Shown here: positions 49,725 through 61,294 of the stretch, one piece after another
Layout: each line of letters opens with the position of its first letter
How positions within the stretch are numbered: the stretch's first letter is position 1
NCBI RefSeq assembly: GCF_017654505.1
Contig: NC_054558.1
Location: 15,084,765-15,148,764 of the forward strand
Reading direction: 5' to 3'
Origin: Polyodon spathula
Taxonomy: Eukaryota > Chordata > Actinopteri > Acipenseriformes > Polyodontidae
DNA: 64,000 nucleotides
Notes under the pieces: model-generated
Seen by the model: the letters and a program-made list of their open reading frames with translations, nothing else
Told to the model about the DNA's origin: nothing
Databases searched by the model: none
Translations under genes and position numbers: made by a program

Positions 49725-49850
49725 ATACGCTCCTTGCAAAGGAGCCGGCTCTTTTGTACAGTGGTATTGGCGCTATGCTTTAGTGTGAGAGGTCCCGTGT
49801 TCATGCCCACTCTCCGCCTGTGTGTGGATTTACCTGCCCTGTGTGATGCA
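49725..49850 (+). repeat. tRNA-derived SINE head, copy 2
   Basis: GGCTCTTTTGTACAGTGGTA, TTGGCGCTATGCTTTAGTGT and GAGAGGTCCCGTGTTCATGC repeat copy 1 about 256 bp downstream, followed again by CTCCGCCTGTGTGTGGATT. The A-box-like GTGGTATTGGCG is better preserved here, while the B box (GTGTTCATGCC) is changed. Confidence 0.6.
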
Positions 49851-50680
49851 TTTGCCTGTGGGAACAGAGATCGCTACATTAGCACTGATCAGGGCATGTG
49901 AAACTCTTTTTAAAGGACAGAATTCTATATTTGGTATGAATTTATGGCTGCTAATATGTCTGTTTAAAAGGGTCTGCAAATTCTATATAGTGCTAAAGTA
50001 TACACTTCTAAAATTCACAAAGTAATTCCACATTCACCTATTTTTTGTAGCACGAAGGCAGAAAGTCCACGTTGTATTGAATTAAATAGTGAGTAAGGCT
50101 GCACAGTGACAGATGCTAGACAGTATGTGGCTTGACATCCAATTGACAGGCTCTCCTTGATGTGCAATTCTAGGACAATGTTTGCTTTTCTTCTAATTAG
50201 ATGCCTTGTCAAAAAGCCAACCGTGGGCTGTCCTGAATACCCCAGAGCCAAGTGACTGTCAGCCCACACGCTCTGTGTCAGATAACATCCTCTTCCACAG
50301 CAGGGGTGAAGCACCTGAGCACTTGAAATCCTTACAGAACTGAAGTATCAAACCCTGATTATTTTTTTAGGTTTTTGCTGTAACTATACAGAGAGAGCCC
50401 AGGTTTTTCAAAGTGCCATTATACACTACTGGGCAAGCCAGTGTGTTAACATCTCACAGATACTGAGGCACTGAGTTCAAGGGGTTGTATGCACAGTATG
50501 TTTACACATACTGAACAAGTGGCAGAGAGGTCCTAGATAAACTTGTCAGAAATAGGCTTTATTTGAGTGCTTTTAAGTGTAGCCATAGTTTTATTTCTGA
50601 CAGTATGACAGACTCTACTGTATTTCCACTTTCTGTAATGAAAAAGGCTTGATATATTTCATTCATATTTTACTCTAGAT
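49851..50680. other. No gene seen
   Basis: Unique-looking DNA. Confidence 0.5.
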
Positions 50681-50685
50681 GATAT

Positions 50686-51155
50686 TGTAACGACCGAGGT
50701 GTCTGCTTTACTACAACAGGACATTGTTTGCAGAGTTCGAGAATCTTCTTTGGCCCAGAGCCAGGTTAGTTACTACTGTTGGTGGTCAGTGTTGCCAGAA
50801 GCAAGAGTTTCCACCAATCATGAGCTCAGCTTGCAGAACGGCCAGAACCCATTGCAAGGTGAAAAGGGAATGGCACGAGGGATCGGTGGGGCAGCTCATG
50901 CATGCATGCATGGGATTGGAGGGTGATGTGCTGGGGGCGTGGATTGGACAAGGGCATATAGGGGAGTGATTATAGGGGATATAACTGCAGTTTAGATGGC
51001 GTGACACGTGGCTGACATTGTACTTTTCTTTTGTTTCTACAGTCTGTGTAACACTGAAAGCAGCACGCTTTACTTGCTGGGTATGTAATCCATGCCTTCA
51101 GTAAACTATTGAATTCAAGAACCTGCAATGCCTGTGTGAGCCTCCCGTCGCTACA
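50686..51155 (+). mobile_element. Solo LTR, family 3
   Basis: It begins TGTAACGACCGAGG and ends CCGTCGCTACA. The outer nine bases form an inverted repeat with one mismatch (TGTAACGAC against TGTAGCGAC), and the element has TG...CA ends. A GGCATATAGGGGAG box near 50952 could be the promoter. The flanks GATAT and GTATT are similar but not identical, so the target duplication is not proven. A GCATGCATGCATG alternating run lies inside, at about 50899. No internal region adjoins it. Length about 470 bp. Confidence 0.65.
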
Positions 51156-52419
51156 GTATTTTTTACTTCATACATTCATAACTCACTGCTGTTGCCTCAC
51201 GCTGTCTTTTTATAGTTTTCTTTTTACATGAAACCATGTTTCAATTGCATTTTACTGTAGGCTTTTGCTGGCTTTGCAATTCTTCCCTATGCTTGACCAC
51301 AGATATGAGCTGGTACAACTTGTTGTGACTGGGGCTTTACTAAACCTGGACCCGCAGTATTGAATTGCCATAAATTCTGTCACTAGAATTCTGACTGGCA
51401 CCAAGCAGACCACTACATGACTCCTGTTATACTTGTGACACTTTAGTTACCAGTCGAGTCCTGCATTGCTCCTTTTGACCAGTAAAGCACTTCAGAATAT
51501 CGGCCATATTGTATTTGTGATGTGGTCACCGCTTACATCCCCAAGCACCAGCGGTGATCTTCAGAGGAGGCTATTGTGTCAGCCGTTGCACAATCTCTGG
51601 AACTCTGCCAAGGAGTACTGTATCAGGGATACCCCTACTCTTCCATTTGTTAAATCTTAATTAATTCAAGCTGTAGAATTGAATTTTTGGAATTTTAAGT
51701 GCCTTGTAATGTCCTGATTAAGAATACAGATTCTTAACACATTCCAGTAGCAGGTGAATCCAATTACAAATGGCTTTTTCTTTTTCGGTGATAACTTTTT
51801 GGTTTTCCTTATCAAACCAAAATAATTGCTCTTACATTGCAAACTTTATGAAATTAATTTTGGTCTTTTGATCGATCTCTTTTTTTCAGTCTGGAAGAGA
51901 TCAGAGACTTTAATTGTCTCTTGAGAGGAATTAATGGGAAAGTCCTTCAGGGCATTTACTTTACACTAGTAAAATATCAGAGGGCCACTTGAGAGTCAAA
52001 TTGCTTTTATGAGCATCGCTGCCTGTCTGGTTAATTTTTTTCTATCCCCCCGCCTTCTGCAAAAGCAGTGTCTTCTCATAATTAGTTGATGAGTGTGTGT
52101 CATTCATCAATTACCAGATTCAGATGGGGCATTTATACAGAATGTTGAACCATATGCCTCTAGTACTGCCCTAGTTCCCAGCTATTGAGGAGAAGCAACT
52201 CAAAACACGATGCACCCTGCTGACCCCCTGCTCTGTGAGGTGCGTGTGTGCATCTTTCATGACTCAGTTTCCTGGCAGATACAAATGAGACCTGGGCTTA
52301 TTTAAACATGAGTCCCCCCGCAAAGTGCGATTACTTTCATAGGAAACACCAGATTCCTCCAGAACCAGACAGTGTGCACCAGCAGATTTATGCATGCGAT
52401 CAGGCAACAGTTAGGTTTC
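51156..52419. other. No gene seen
   Basis: Unique-looking DNA, with a candidate conserved element at about 51880-52150 (see findings). Confidence 0.5.
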
Positions 52420-52715
52420 AGTTGAGAGAACTGATTTTGTTTAGCCTAAATGTAACTGAAGTCTTTAAAATCCTAAAAGGAATTGACAAAGTCAGCCAGC
52501 ACTTTAATCACAGATCAGAAGCCAGGACTAGAGGACAGAGTTGGAAATTGGGTGGAGACCATTGGGTGGAGAGAGGTTTTGGATGAAGGTTAAGAACTGT
52601 TCTTTACACTGAAAGTGGCGAGGATGTGGAATGGATGACCTAGCAATGCTGGCCATGTAGTTGATGCCAAGTCACTGGGATCCTTTAAGACCTGACAAGG
52701 TTTAAGATCAGCCAC
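52420..52715 (+). pseudogene. CR1-type ORF2 C-terminal fragment, decayed
   Basis: The plus-strand translation keeps RELILFSLNVTEVFKILKGI and an ARTRGQSWKL stretch, matching the CR1 C-terminus. It then breaks up over GTGGAATGGATGACCTAGCA and TCACTGGGATCCTTTAAGAC. A small internal duplication (TTGGGTGGAGA twice, 52548-52573) is visible. Confidence 0.8.
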
Positions 52716-53172
52716 TTGGAACAAGAGCCAAATATTTTTTCTGCCTCAAAGTTAAATCCTATCTGAGCTTTGCTCTTCTTTGTAGTCCATAGGAAACTAT
52801 GTGGGACCAGGTAGGCTCCTATTACCTGTAACACAGGAAGTGACTAGGAAGTGAATGTGGAAATCAAACAATCAAGACAACAACAGACTTGTAAGAGAAT
52901 GTTGTTATGCTAACGAGAGGTAACACAATGCATTTTTAAAGCTTTGGCTGTTACACCTGCAGTATAAGACAGTGTTGGTTTTATCTTCTGTTCACCCAAT
53001 ACATATTTGTGAACTATGACAACATGAACAAAAATATATGCGTCAGGGAAAAGTACTCTCGTTCTTAAACTGTAACTGCACTGCACCTAAAAATAATTTA
53101 GTAGGGCTGTCAGAAGCAGTCTTTGCTTGCTGCTTCGAATAGCTCTCAGCAAATTAAAATGAGGCTAGCTTT
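52716..53172. other. No gene seen
   Basis: Unique-looking DNA leading into a palindromic microsatellite. Confidence 0.5.
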
Positions 53173-53192
53173 TTATTATTATTATTATTATT

Positions 53193-53242
<50 letters not shown>
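53173..53242. repeat. Palindromic (ATT)n-(AAT)n microsatellite
   Basis: About 7 ATT units pass directly into about 15 AAT units, so the array is self-complementary and could form a hairpin. A GAAGAAGAAG tail follows. Confidence 0.95.
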
Positions 53243-53243
<1 letters not shown>

Positions 53244-54116
53244 GAAGAAGAAAGTATCCAAATGTATTATTAATATTAATTACAATTTCAACATATTTAA
53301 AAATACAGCGCTGTGATAAGTACAACATGGGACACAGCAAAAGTAAAGCAATGCATTTCTTGTAAACTTTGGAGGGTCTTCTGTAACAGATTAAGGGATA
53401 AATAAATGTGGTAGCCAGGGGACCAACTTACCTGATCTTATGGGTGTGGTCATTGAAACAGGGGAGGAGTGTTCATGACACGTCACAAAGAAAACCCATT
53501 CATGACATAAACCTGACCATGATGAGTTTCTGCAGTGCTTTATAGATCACCTGCTTTAAACATCCTGAATCTTGATCTGCCTTAGAACAGCCCTGAAGCT
53601 CCTATTGGAAGTCTCTTCAGCAGCAAAGTCCATTTAGAACTACTGTGAGTGATTGCAGTCATCTCAGAAAGACAGGGGAACACCAGACTGTAATTGGAAT
53701 GTGAACATCTGGGATAGTCCACACCGAGCCTTGTAATCAGGAGACTGGGAACAGGGAATGATGCCCAGGACTTGCTGTTCATGTCCCTGTTGCTTTGCCT
53801 GGTCGTCAGTAATTATTTACTGCTTGGTTGCTGCCCTTCAATCTGTTGCCACTGTACTTGGCAGAGCATATTAGGACTCCCTCCCCCAACATAAAATGTG
53901 TTTGAGCAGGTTCTGTTCATAGCATAAACCTGCAGTATTTTGGACAGGAACAAGCCATAGTTCATCAATCATACATTCAGTGTGAAAACTTCTGAATTCA
54001 AGTAGACCATTCTGGCTAATGCCTTCAGCAGTTGGTGTGTATGAGGATGGATTGGTGAAAATGCATTAACTGTATGTACCAAGTTTTTTGGTTCATACAG
54101 TAAACGTGCGTATTGG
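53243..54116. other. No gene seen
   Basis: Unique-looking DNA up to the CR1 copy. Confidence 0.5.
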
Positions 54117-54149
54117 ATAATTTGTGGGACTCATTGGCAGCAAACCAGA

Positions 54150-55748
54150 GGGCAGCCTGTTGCAAAAAAGGATGGAGAAAAACTAGGCAGAAGTGTTAAA
54201 GGGACTGAATGCTTAAAATAAACAAATCCCCTGAAATTGATGAGATCCTCCCAGTAGTACTCAAAGAAATGAAAGAAGTAATTTACAAACCGCTAACCAA
54301 GATCATGCAGCAGTCTCTTGACACAGGGGTGGTACCGACAGACTGGAAAATTGCAAACGTAATACCGATCCACAAAAAGGGAAACAAAACTGAACCAGGT
54401 AACTACAGACCAGTAAGCCTGACTTCTATTATATGCAAACTTATGGAAACTATAATAAGATCCAAAATGGAAAATTACCTATATGGTAACAGGGTACTGG
54501 GAGACAGTCAACATGGTTTTAGGAAAGGGAGATCGTGTCTAACTAACTTGCTTGATTTTTTTGAGGATGCAACATCGATAATGGATAATTGCAAAGCATA
54601 TGATATGGTTTATTTAGATTTCCAGAAAGCTTTTGACAAAGTCCCGCACAAAAGATTAATTCTCAAACTGAACGCAGTTGGGATTCAAGGAAACACATGT
54701 ACATGGATTAGGGAGTGGTTAACATGTAGAAAACAGAAAGTACTGATTAGAGGAAAAACCTCAGAATGGAGTGTGGTAACCAGCGGTGTACCACAGGGAT
54801 CAGTATTAGGTCCTCTGCTATTCCTAATCTACATTAATGATTTAGATTCTGGTATAGTAAGCAAACTTGTTAAATTTGCAGACGACACAAAAGTAGGAGG
54901 AGTGGCAAACACTGTTGCAGCAGCAAAGGTCATTCAAAATGATCTAGACAAGATTCAGAACTGGGCAGATACATGGCAAATGACATTTAATAGAGAAAAG
55001 TGTAAGGTACTGCACGCAGGAAATAAAAATGTACATTATAAATATCATATGGGAGATATTGAAATTGGAGAAGGAATCTATGAAAAAGACCTAGGAGTTT
55101 TTGTTGACTCAGAAATGTCTTCATCTAGACAATGTGGGGAAGCTATAAAAAAGGCCAACAAGATGCTCGGATACATTGTGAAAAGTGTTGAATTTAAATC
55201 AAGGGAAGTAATGTTAAAACTGTACAATGCACTAGTAAGACCTCATCTTGAATATTGTGTGCAGTTCTGGTCACCTCGCTATAAAAAAAGATATTGCTGC
55301 TCTAGAAAGAGTGCAAAGAAGAGCGACCAGAATTATTCCGGGCTTAAAAGGCATGTCATATGCAGACAGGCTAAAAGAATTGAATCTGTTCAGTCTTGAA
55401 CAAAGAAGACTACGTGGCGACCTAATTCAAGCATTCAAAATTCTAAAAGGTATTGACAGTGTGGACCCAAGGGACTTTTTCAGCCTGAAAAAAGAAACAA
55501 GGACCAGGGGTCACAAATGGAGTTTAGAAAAAGGGGCATTCAGAACAGAAAATAGGAGACACTTTTTTACACAGAGAATTGTGAGGGTCTGGAATCAACT
55601 CCCCAGTAATGTTGTTGAAGCTGACACCCTGGGATCCTTCAAGAAGCTGCTTGATGAGATTTTGGGATCAATAAGCTACTAACAACCAAACGAGCAAGAT
55701 GGGCCGAATGGCCTCCTCTCGTTTGTAAACTTTCTTATGTTCTTATGA
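54150..55748 (+). pseudogene. CR1-type LINE copy 2: 5'-truncated ORF2, nearly intact RT
   Basis: This is a young CR1-clade LINE copy, nearly the same as copy 1 at 14.7 kb. Its 396-codon frame (54209-55399) carries the reverse transcriptase: NYRPVSLTS, QHGFRKGRSCLTNLLDFF, motif A YLDFQKAFDKVPH (about residues 133-145), motif B SGVPQGSVLGP (about 192), and catalytic FADD (about 223-226). The frame then shifts at a run of seven A (55283-55289; copy 1 has six), and the C-terminus continues in another frame to 55682. That part keeps LERVQRRATRIIPGLKG and RRHFFTQRIVRVWNQLPSNV. The 3' UTR ends GTTTGTAAACTTTCTTATG with a TTCTTATG tail. A one-base loss near 54211 breaks the frame upstream. The 5' edge is approximate, and the endonuclease half and ORF1 are absent. 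It cannot encode a full protein. Confidence 0.93.
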
Positions 55749-55796
55749 TTCTGTACTAGATGCGTGGATTTCGTTCAACACGGGCACTAGGACCCG

Positions 55797-55842
55797 GCCG
55801 GTCTCTCTCTCTCTTTCTCTCTCTCTCACTCTCTCTCTCAGA
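55797..55842. repeat. (CT)n-rich low-complexity tract
   Basis: Imperfect CT run with short interruptions, just downstream of the CR1 tail and at the left edge of a CpG-retaining stretch. Confidence 0.9.
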
Positions 55843-55849
55843 TCAGTGC

Positions 55850-56692
55850 AGTATGTGTGCGTTGGAGAAGGGAAGGAAGTGATTAGTGTAGTAGAATCCA
55901 GTTTTGTTGCTGTTGCAGGATATCCTTCAAGCTTTTCTCGCACAAATTCCTGGGATTTCTCTGCTTTTTTCCGATGTTTTTTTATTTTTTTTATTTTTTT
56001 ATTTTTTTTTTACCCTACGCTGCCGTTTTCAGGAGCGCCCTTTAATAGTTGCATTTTGCATGGAATGTACTTCAAGAAGAAGAGCCAAGGACTGGAGAAT
56101 TAATCTTAAACCAATATAACATATATTTTGGATTGTACTTGAAATATTCCAAGGAAGAAATAAAAACTGCCTCGGAGGCGGAAGTTTTGTTTACTGTACG
56201 TGCAGTGTTACCAAGTCTGGTCCGTTTTTTTTTCTTATATAGAAATATTTGGGAGTACTGGAATTCTTATTTATTTTTGTCATATTATGAAAAAATAAAA
56301 GCCTCTGTTTAACTGCAGCTCTAAACAAAAATCCACTGTTTGGTTGCATTTAATAAAGAACTTTGCAACATGACATTTGCATTATAGTTGTTACGCAGAC
56401 GAAGAATATTTAGCAATGCAACATTGTAACAAGAAACATAGTCTGCGGAGTTTCCGATAAGTGATTGTCTATCCGTTGGGTCTGATTTGACTCCAGAAGA
56501 ACACCTTTACCGACAATCTGTTTGCCCCGTGATCTGCTTCTGTCCTTTAAGAAATATGCTGCAAAACTGAAGGAGCAAGCAGCATGAGTTGCAACTGCAA
56601 CTCCATTGAATCTAAATCCACCGCCTATATAATATCTTGATGGTATACATTTTTGATTTACAAATATGATGAAATGGCAGCCCCGGAAGAAG
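55850..56692 (+). other. Possible first exon / 5' UTR of an unidentified host gene
   Basis: No gene is recognised, but several signs coincide. CpG is retained here and for about 1.5 kb downstream, unlike the rest of the window. At 56674 an ATG in strong context (GAAATGG, G at -3 and +4) opens MAAPEE, then meets a possible splice donor (AAG/GTACAT at 56693). An alternative ATG at 56666 reads MMKWQPRKK in another frame to the same donor. Upstream, a long T-rich tract ends TGCCGTTTTCAG/GAG at about 56030, like an acceptor. A short upstream frame (MSCNCNSIESK..., from 56584) is also present. The several upstream ATGs and the lack of any recognised domain keep confidence low. It may be nothing more than unusual unique DNA. 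Confidence 0.25.
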
Positions 56693-59058
56693 GTACATTT
56701 TTAATTTTAAATTAATTTCATTCAGATTAACATATCGATTGCCTCTTAGAATATGCAGCAGATTTCTCACAGGTTGTGCATTATTGATAAATGTCATTTA
56801 CAGTGAAGTGACGTAGTCGATAGGTACTCAACTTGCTTTTTTTTGGGGAGGGGGGGTTTTTGGTTTTAAAAATACGTATGTCTGTCAAGGTCTGGTAACA
56901 GGTAATAAATGCACGACCCTGTGTTCAAGACAGATGTACAGCAAATTGATGAGGGGAATTTGGGTTACAACAATGCTTAAGTTGTAAGGATATTACAAGG
57001 TTGGCTATACAAATATATCGTTTTGCGAGGGTTTATTTGAGATATTAATGCGGACAGGTTATATCATAACCTTTTCTGTGTATAGGAATGTTAGGTTTTC
57101 TTGTGTTGCTTGGGGAGCTACAACGTGTCAGAAATAGTTTAGTATGTGACTCACAGACCGAAGGGAACAGATTATGAAACAGCCCTGATGTGAGCATGTT
57201 GGCAAAGTGTGTAGAACGGCGTTGCTTCGGGGTAACTTAAACGGTACAGAGGAGATGTTTCATTGCCCGAGGCTTTTGACACAGAGATGGATAGATCATA
57301 CAGTATTTGCCCTTACTCGGTTCACAAGATCATATGAAAACCAATTTCAATTTAAGAAGGTGTATTCTAGGTTTGGCTCAGATATGCAATTCCCTTGATC
57401 TACTCTACTGAAAGCACAGATAACGGAGTGTGTAGGAATTTAATTGCACAGGCTGTGCACAGCACCCGATCCCGGAATGAACTTCCGTATAGTTGGTTTT
57501 ATTGAAAACTCCGTGACTTTTTATTCAGTTTGGTTTAGCGATGGAGAAAGGATCATTTTAACATTTATTGTGTAATGTTGTACTAATTTAGAAAATGTGA
57601 GGTGATTTTTTGTAATTGCCGTTCAATACCGATCGTGTCCTGTGGTGTCATTCTACCTGCACCTTAGAGACGGCATCCTGTTCGATGTTGCATCATGCTA
57701 ATTCCTGTCTAAAGCCCTGATTGTGGATGCTGCCGCTTTCTGTTACAGTATATTTCAGATCTATACAGTAAGACTATTGCTTGTACTGTTTGTGCATTTG
57801 CCATACTGAGCTTCATATATGTATTCATAAATACGTTGTAATGATCATGTTCAGAACATATTTTAGGTAAGTATTCTGTATATTCCCTAATTCCTACCAT
57901 TATCAAAAACTGTAGTTTTCTGTTTCTTTAAAACACCACTACCCCTCATTGAAATGACGAACATTTATCAACATAGGTAAATTAGACAGAAACAAAAATT
58001 GCAATTCCTCCGGGACCCACCGGGGGGCGAACATCTAACGATAAAACTGAACATCTGTTTTTATAATAGCTCTTAAACAAACAGCGGCACGCATGGAAGT
58101 TTCTGCTTGCGTGTGAGTCTGCAGCCCAGGGCCGTTTTTGTGCTCAGGTCCTGCAAGCTGAAATACACTGTTTGGTGTTAAAGTGCGTTTTCTTTCCAAT
58201 AAACATTGGAATGACTAAAACAGCAAACAAGCATACACTAAAGCTTAACAGCAGACACACAAGCTGTGTGTTAGGGGGAACGTTTCACTGTAAATGCAGT
58301 ATTGTCTAAAAACAGTTTTGGCTGAAATAGATTGAATGTAAATCTACATGTAATATGAAATATGCAAAAATATACATGACGCTATAGGATTTTTTAAAAT
58401 GCATTTCTTTTTTTTATTATTATATAACATCTGGACTTATTTTGAGCTGTCAATTAAAGCAATTGAAGTTTCATGAAGTATCAACCGCCTCCAAACAGTA
58501 CTATAGTTCCTGTCAATTCAAAAGCCATACAGATCTGTGTTACAAAATGCTAATTTACAGAAAAGCGCACTGTTGCATGTTTTGTCTGTTGCAGTGCAGG
58601 GATGGAAATAGGAATAGCAACCCAGAGAAGGCTGTGTAAAAGATGATATAAACCAGAATAGCTGGCTGTATATAGGCCTACTATTCAGACCACAACAAGT
58701 TCTGTAAAGGGATTGTCATTCGCATTTTAAACAGTCCAGTCACAATGCAGGATATGTGCACATTCCAATTCCACAAGCACCTGGGATTAGTGTCTTGTCT
58801 GAATGGCAAATCTGTATAGAATGTAGATTTTTAGGATAAAATCATTGGCCCACTCTTGTTATTGCTAATGTGAAATAAATAAATACACCGTTTGTGACCA
58901 CATTTGTATTAATCTGTCACTATATTCAGAAACCATCAATAATTCATATTTTTAAAACGTTGCTCACGTTATTCAACACACATTATATTTAAATACAGAT
59001 CAATAAAACACAATCTAATGAATATGTGGTTTTCCCAATATACACAAGTGTGACATAT
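56693..59058. other. Unique DNA, CpG-retaining in its first half
   Basis: No gene seen. From about 57000 to 58150 CpG is visibly commoner than elsewhere (for example AACGGCGTTGCTTCGGGG at 57217). This would suit the start of a first intron. No transposon ends were recognised. Confidence 0.45.
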
Positions 59059-59290
59059 GTAAGAATATTTACAAACTAGAGGAGGCCATTTGGTCCATCT
59101 AAGCTTGTCCACTTCCTAGTAGCTAATTGATCAAATTTGTCCAAGGATCCAAGTGATTCTGCCTCAACAACATGACTAGGTAATCCATTCCATACCCTCA
59201 CCCTCAAGTGTCTGCTTCCCTCTGTCCTAAGGTGTCTTCCTCCTGGTTTCTGTGCTGTACGTAAAGCATTGCTTAGGGTTAACTATGTCA
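59059..59290 (-). repeat. CR1-type LINE 3' fragment, diverged
   Basis: Plus-strand GTAAGAATATTTACAAACTA and GAGGAGGCCATTTGGTCCAT are the reverse complement of the CR1 3' end. They are followed by TTCTGCCTCAACAACATGAC, CATTCCATACCCTCACC and a gapped C-terminal region. Confidence 0.87.
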
Positions 59291-60971
59291 TCAGATGGAT
59301 GGAAGGATGGATGTACAGACAGACACACACCCCTATATCCCCACAATGGGATCCTCAATGACATATGCTAAATAATGTTATTACCAAGTTTCATGACAGC
59401 TGGACAAGTGGTTTTCCACATATATGAATAAGTGTGACAGTGAAATACACTATCCTGGTTAATATTGTGTCTACTGATCCATTTCATCTAGAGAATTCAA
59501 TAGCGGATTCAACTTTACAATGTGTGTGTGTGTGTGTGTGTGTTGGAAAGCTAGGAACAAGCTTTTAGAGTCATCTTTACACAATATTCTATCAATCTAT
59601 TCCCCTTACATATTGCACCCAAGGATGCTTTGCTTTTATTCACATGTCCTCTAGTGACCTACTATTCAGATAAAAAAAAGAAAAAATGATCTTGTCAGGA
59701 GTATCCAGCTGAGTTACTTCTGTATTCTGCACCACCTAGCTTGTGATAGAAAATATTCAGATTCATAACTAGGGGGTCTGCGTGTTGGATAGAGCGATGA
59801 AAAATCAGTCCAGTATCTAAATTCCTCTTAGTGTTGGCACTGTGGCTTTTCCCAGGCTTCAGTGTTCCATGATAATGATGAGAGATCATTTCATATTTTC
59901 ATTTAAAAGCAGACTGTCTGCTGTAACATTCCTATATAAAATGTGCAATGAAAAGGGTGTAAGCTTAACTCATGTAAAAGTCATTATTTGGATGCACAGT
60001 GCAATGCTAATTGTGTGAATACTGTAAGTTTTAAACAAATCCTTTCAGTTCTCTTGTTATATGTTGGGGTTTCCTCTTTCTTGGTATTGTAAATAATGTT
60101 AATTTATGTGGGGGCTCACACCAAGCCACGAAAAATAAAAAAACGTTATTAAAAATGTGTTAGAATCTGTGGCTGTGTTTTATAGAGTGTGGCGGGCTCT
60201 TAAACCGGAAAGCCATTAAACAGTAACAAATGTTCAGAGAGGAAGATCTTAAAAACATAAATAAACACGTCCCGTATCATCTTGCTGAAGATAATTTAGT
60301 TTTACAGACCTTTTCACTTTGACTAGTGAAGACATTTGTCATGTGCACTTACAGTACTGTTTCCGACTCAACAAGGATCGCAACTGAGAGGATTGTTATA
60401 GACAAAAGAACCGGCGCCACTGTTGGAACGAGATAGGGAAGTTAATAGTTTACAGCTTAAACGTTTTCCAAGTGTTAAATGTTGAGAATGTCACTGACTG
60501 TTAACCATTGTCATGCAGTCTTTAGACAGTAGGATGCATGCAGTGCAGTGTTATTCATTACCATAAACACGCAATAGTTCTTCATTCAGAAATATACTTT
60601 TGTCATTACATTTATTAAGTTTCTTTTCCAGCGATTATTCAATATGCATTCAAAGTCTTTTCCACACAGTCCTCATTAATGTTGTAGTATATCATAAAAC
60701 ATATCAACACTAAAAGTATAAATGGAGGGCTTCTCAGGAAGGTTTTTTTGATTGGTACAAACATTCCTAATATGTTAAAGTTTAAATGATTTAATTGCAT
60801 TTAATCCTAAAGATTCAACGTTTAGGAAATTAAATGGTATCTATCATCCCTAGAACAGATTGACTTTTACATACTGGTTCACAGATGGAAATGTAGAGAT
60901 GCCATACATTAAACTACCATAGTCCACAGGGGAGTAAAATGACTTGTTTGGGATTCTTTGCTCAGTCCAGG
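59291..60971. other. No gene seen
   Basis: The stretch at 59300-59450, with a GATGGATGGAAGGATGGATG start, may be the tail of another non-LTR repeat but could not be assigned. The rest is unique-looking. Confidence 0.45.
59521..59543. repeat. (GT)n microsatellite
   Basis: Perfect TG run of about 23 bases. Confidence 0.95.
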
Positions 60972-60973
60972 TA

Positions 60974-61292
60974 CAGCTCTGGCCAAAAGTTTAGCATCCC
61001 CTCTATAGAATTAACTAATTTCGCTTCATAAAGTCGAATGAACCCTGCTGAATAATGTCATATTGAATTACATACCGCTTTGTAGTTTTCTATATACTTC
61101 AAGAAAAACTGGCGCACTTTGAAAAATGTGACGTTTTGAAATATAACATGAAATACTGTACTACTATTAACATGACTTCATTTTGCCATTTCTTTGTTAC
61201 ATGATGTTAAGTAAAATATCTAAATTATGTTCATACAGTTTTAAAAAAAAAAAAAAATCCTAAAATTTTAGATAAACTTTTTGCCGTAACTG
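60974..61292. mobile_element. Tc1/mariner-type non-autonomous element (MITE)
   Basis: The left end CAGCTCTGGCCAAAAGTTTA and the right end, which reverse-complements to CAGTTACGGCAAAAAGTTTA, are inverted repeats with a few mismatches. Each is bounded by TA (60972-60973 and 61293-61294). The CAG(C/T)T.YGGCCAAAAGTTT style is typical of fish Tc1-like termini. At 319 bp it has no transposase frame. A 15-base A run lies inside. Confidence 0.82.
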
Positions 61293-61294
61293 TA

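Noticed and set aside
59300..59450. Possible homology with 28855-28990 as one repeat family
   Set aside because: Only short loosely ordered words are shared, in opposite orientation. Not enough to call.
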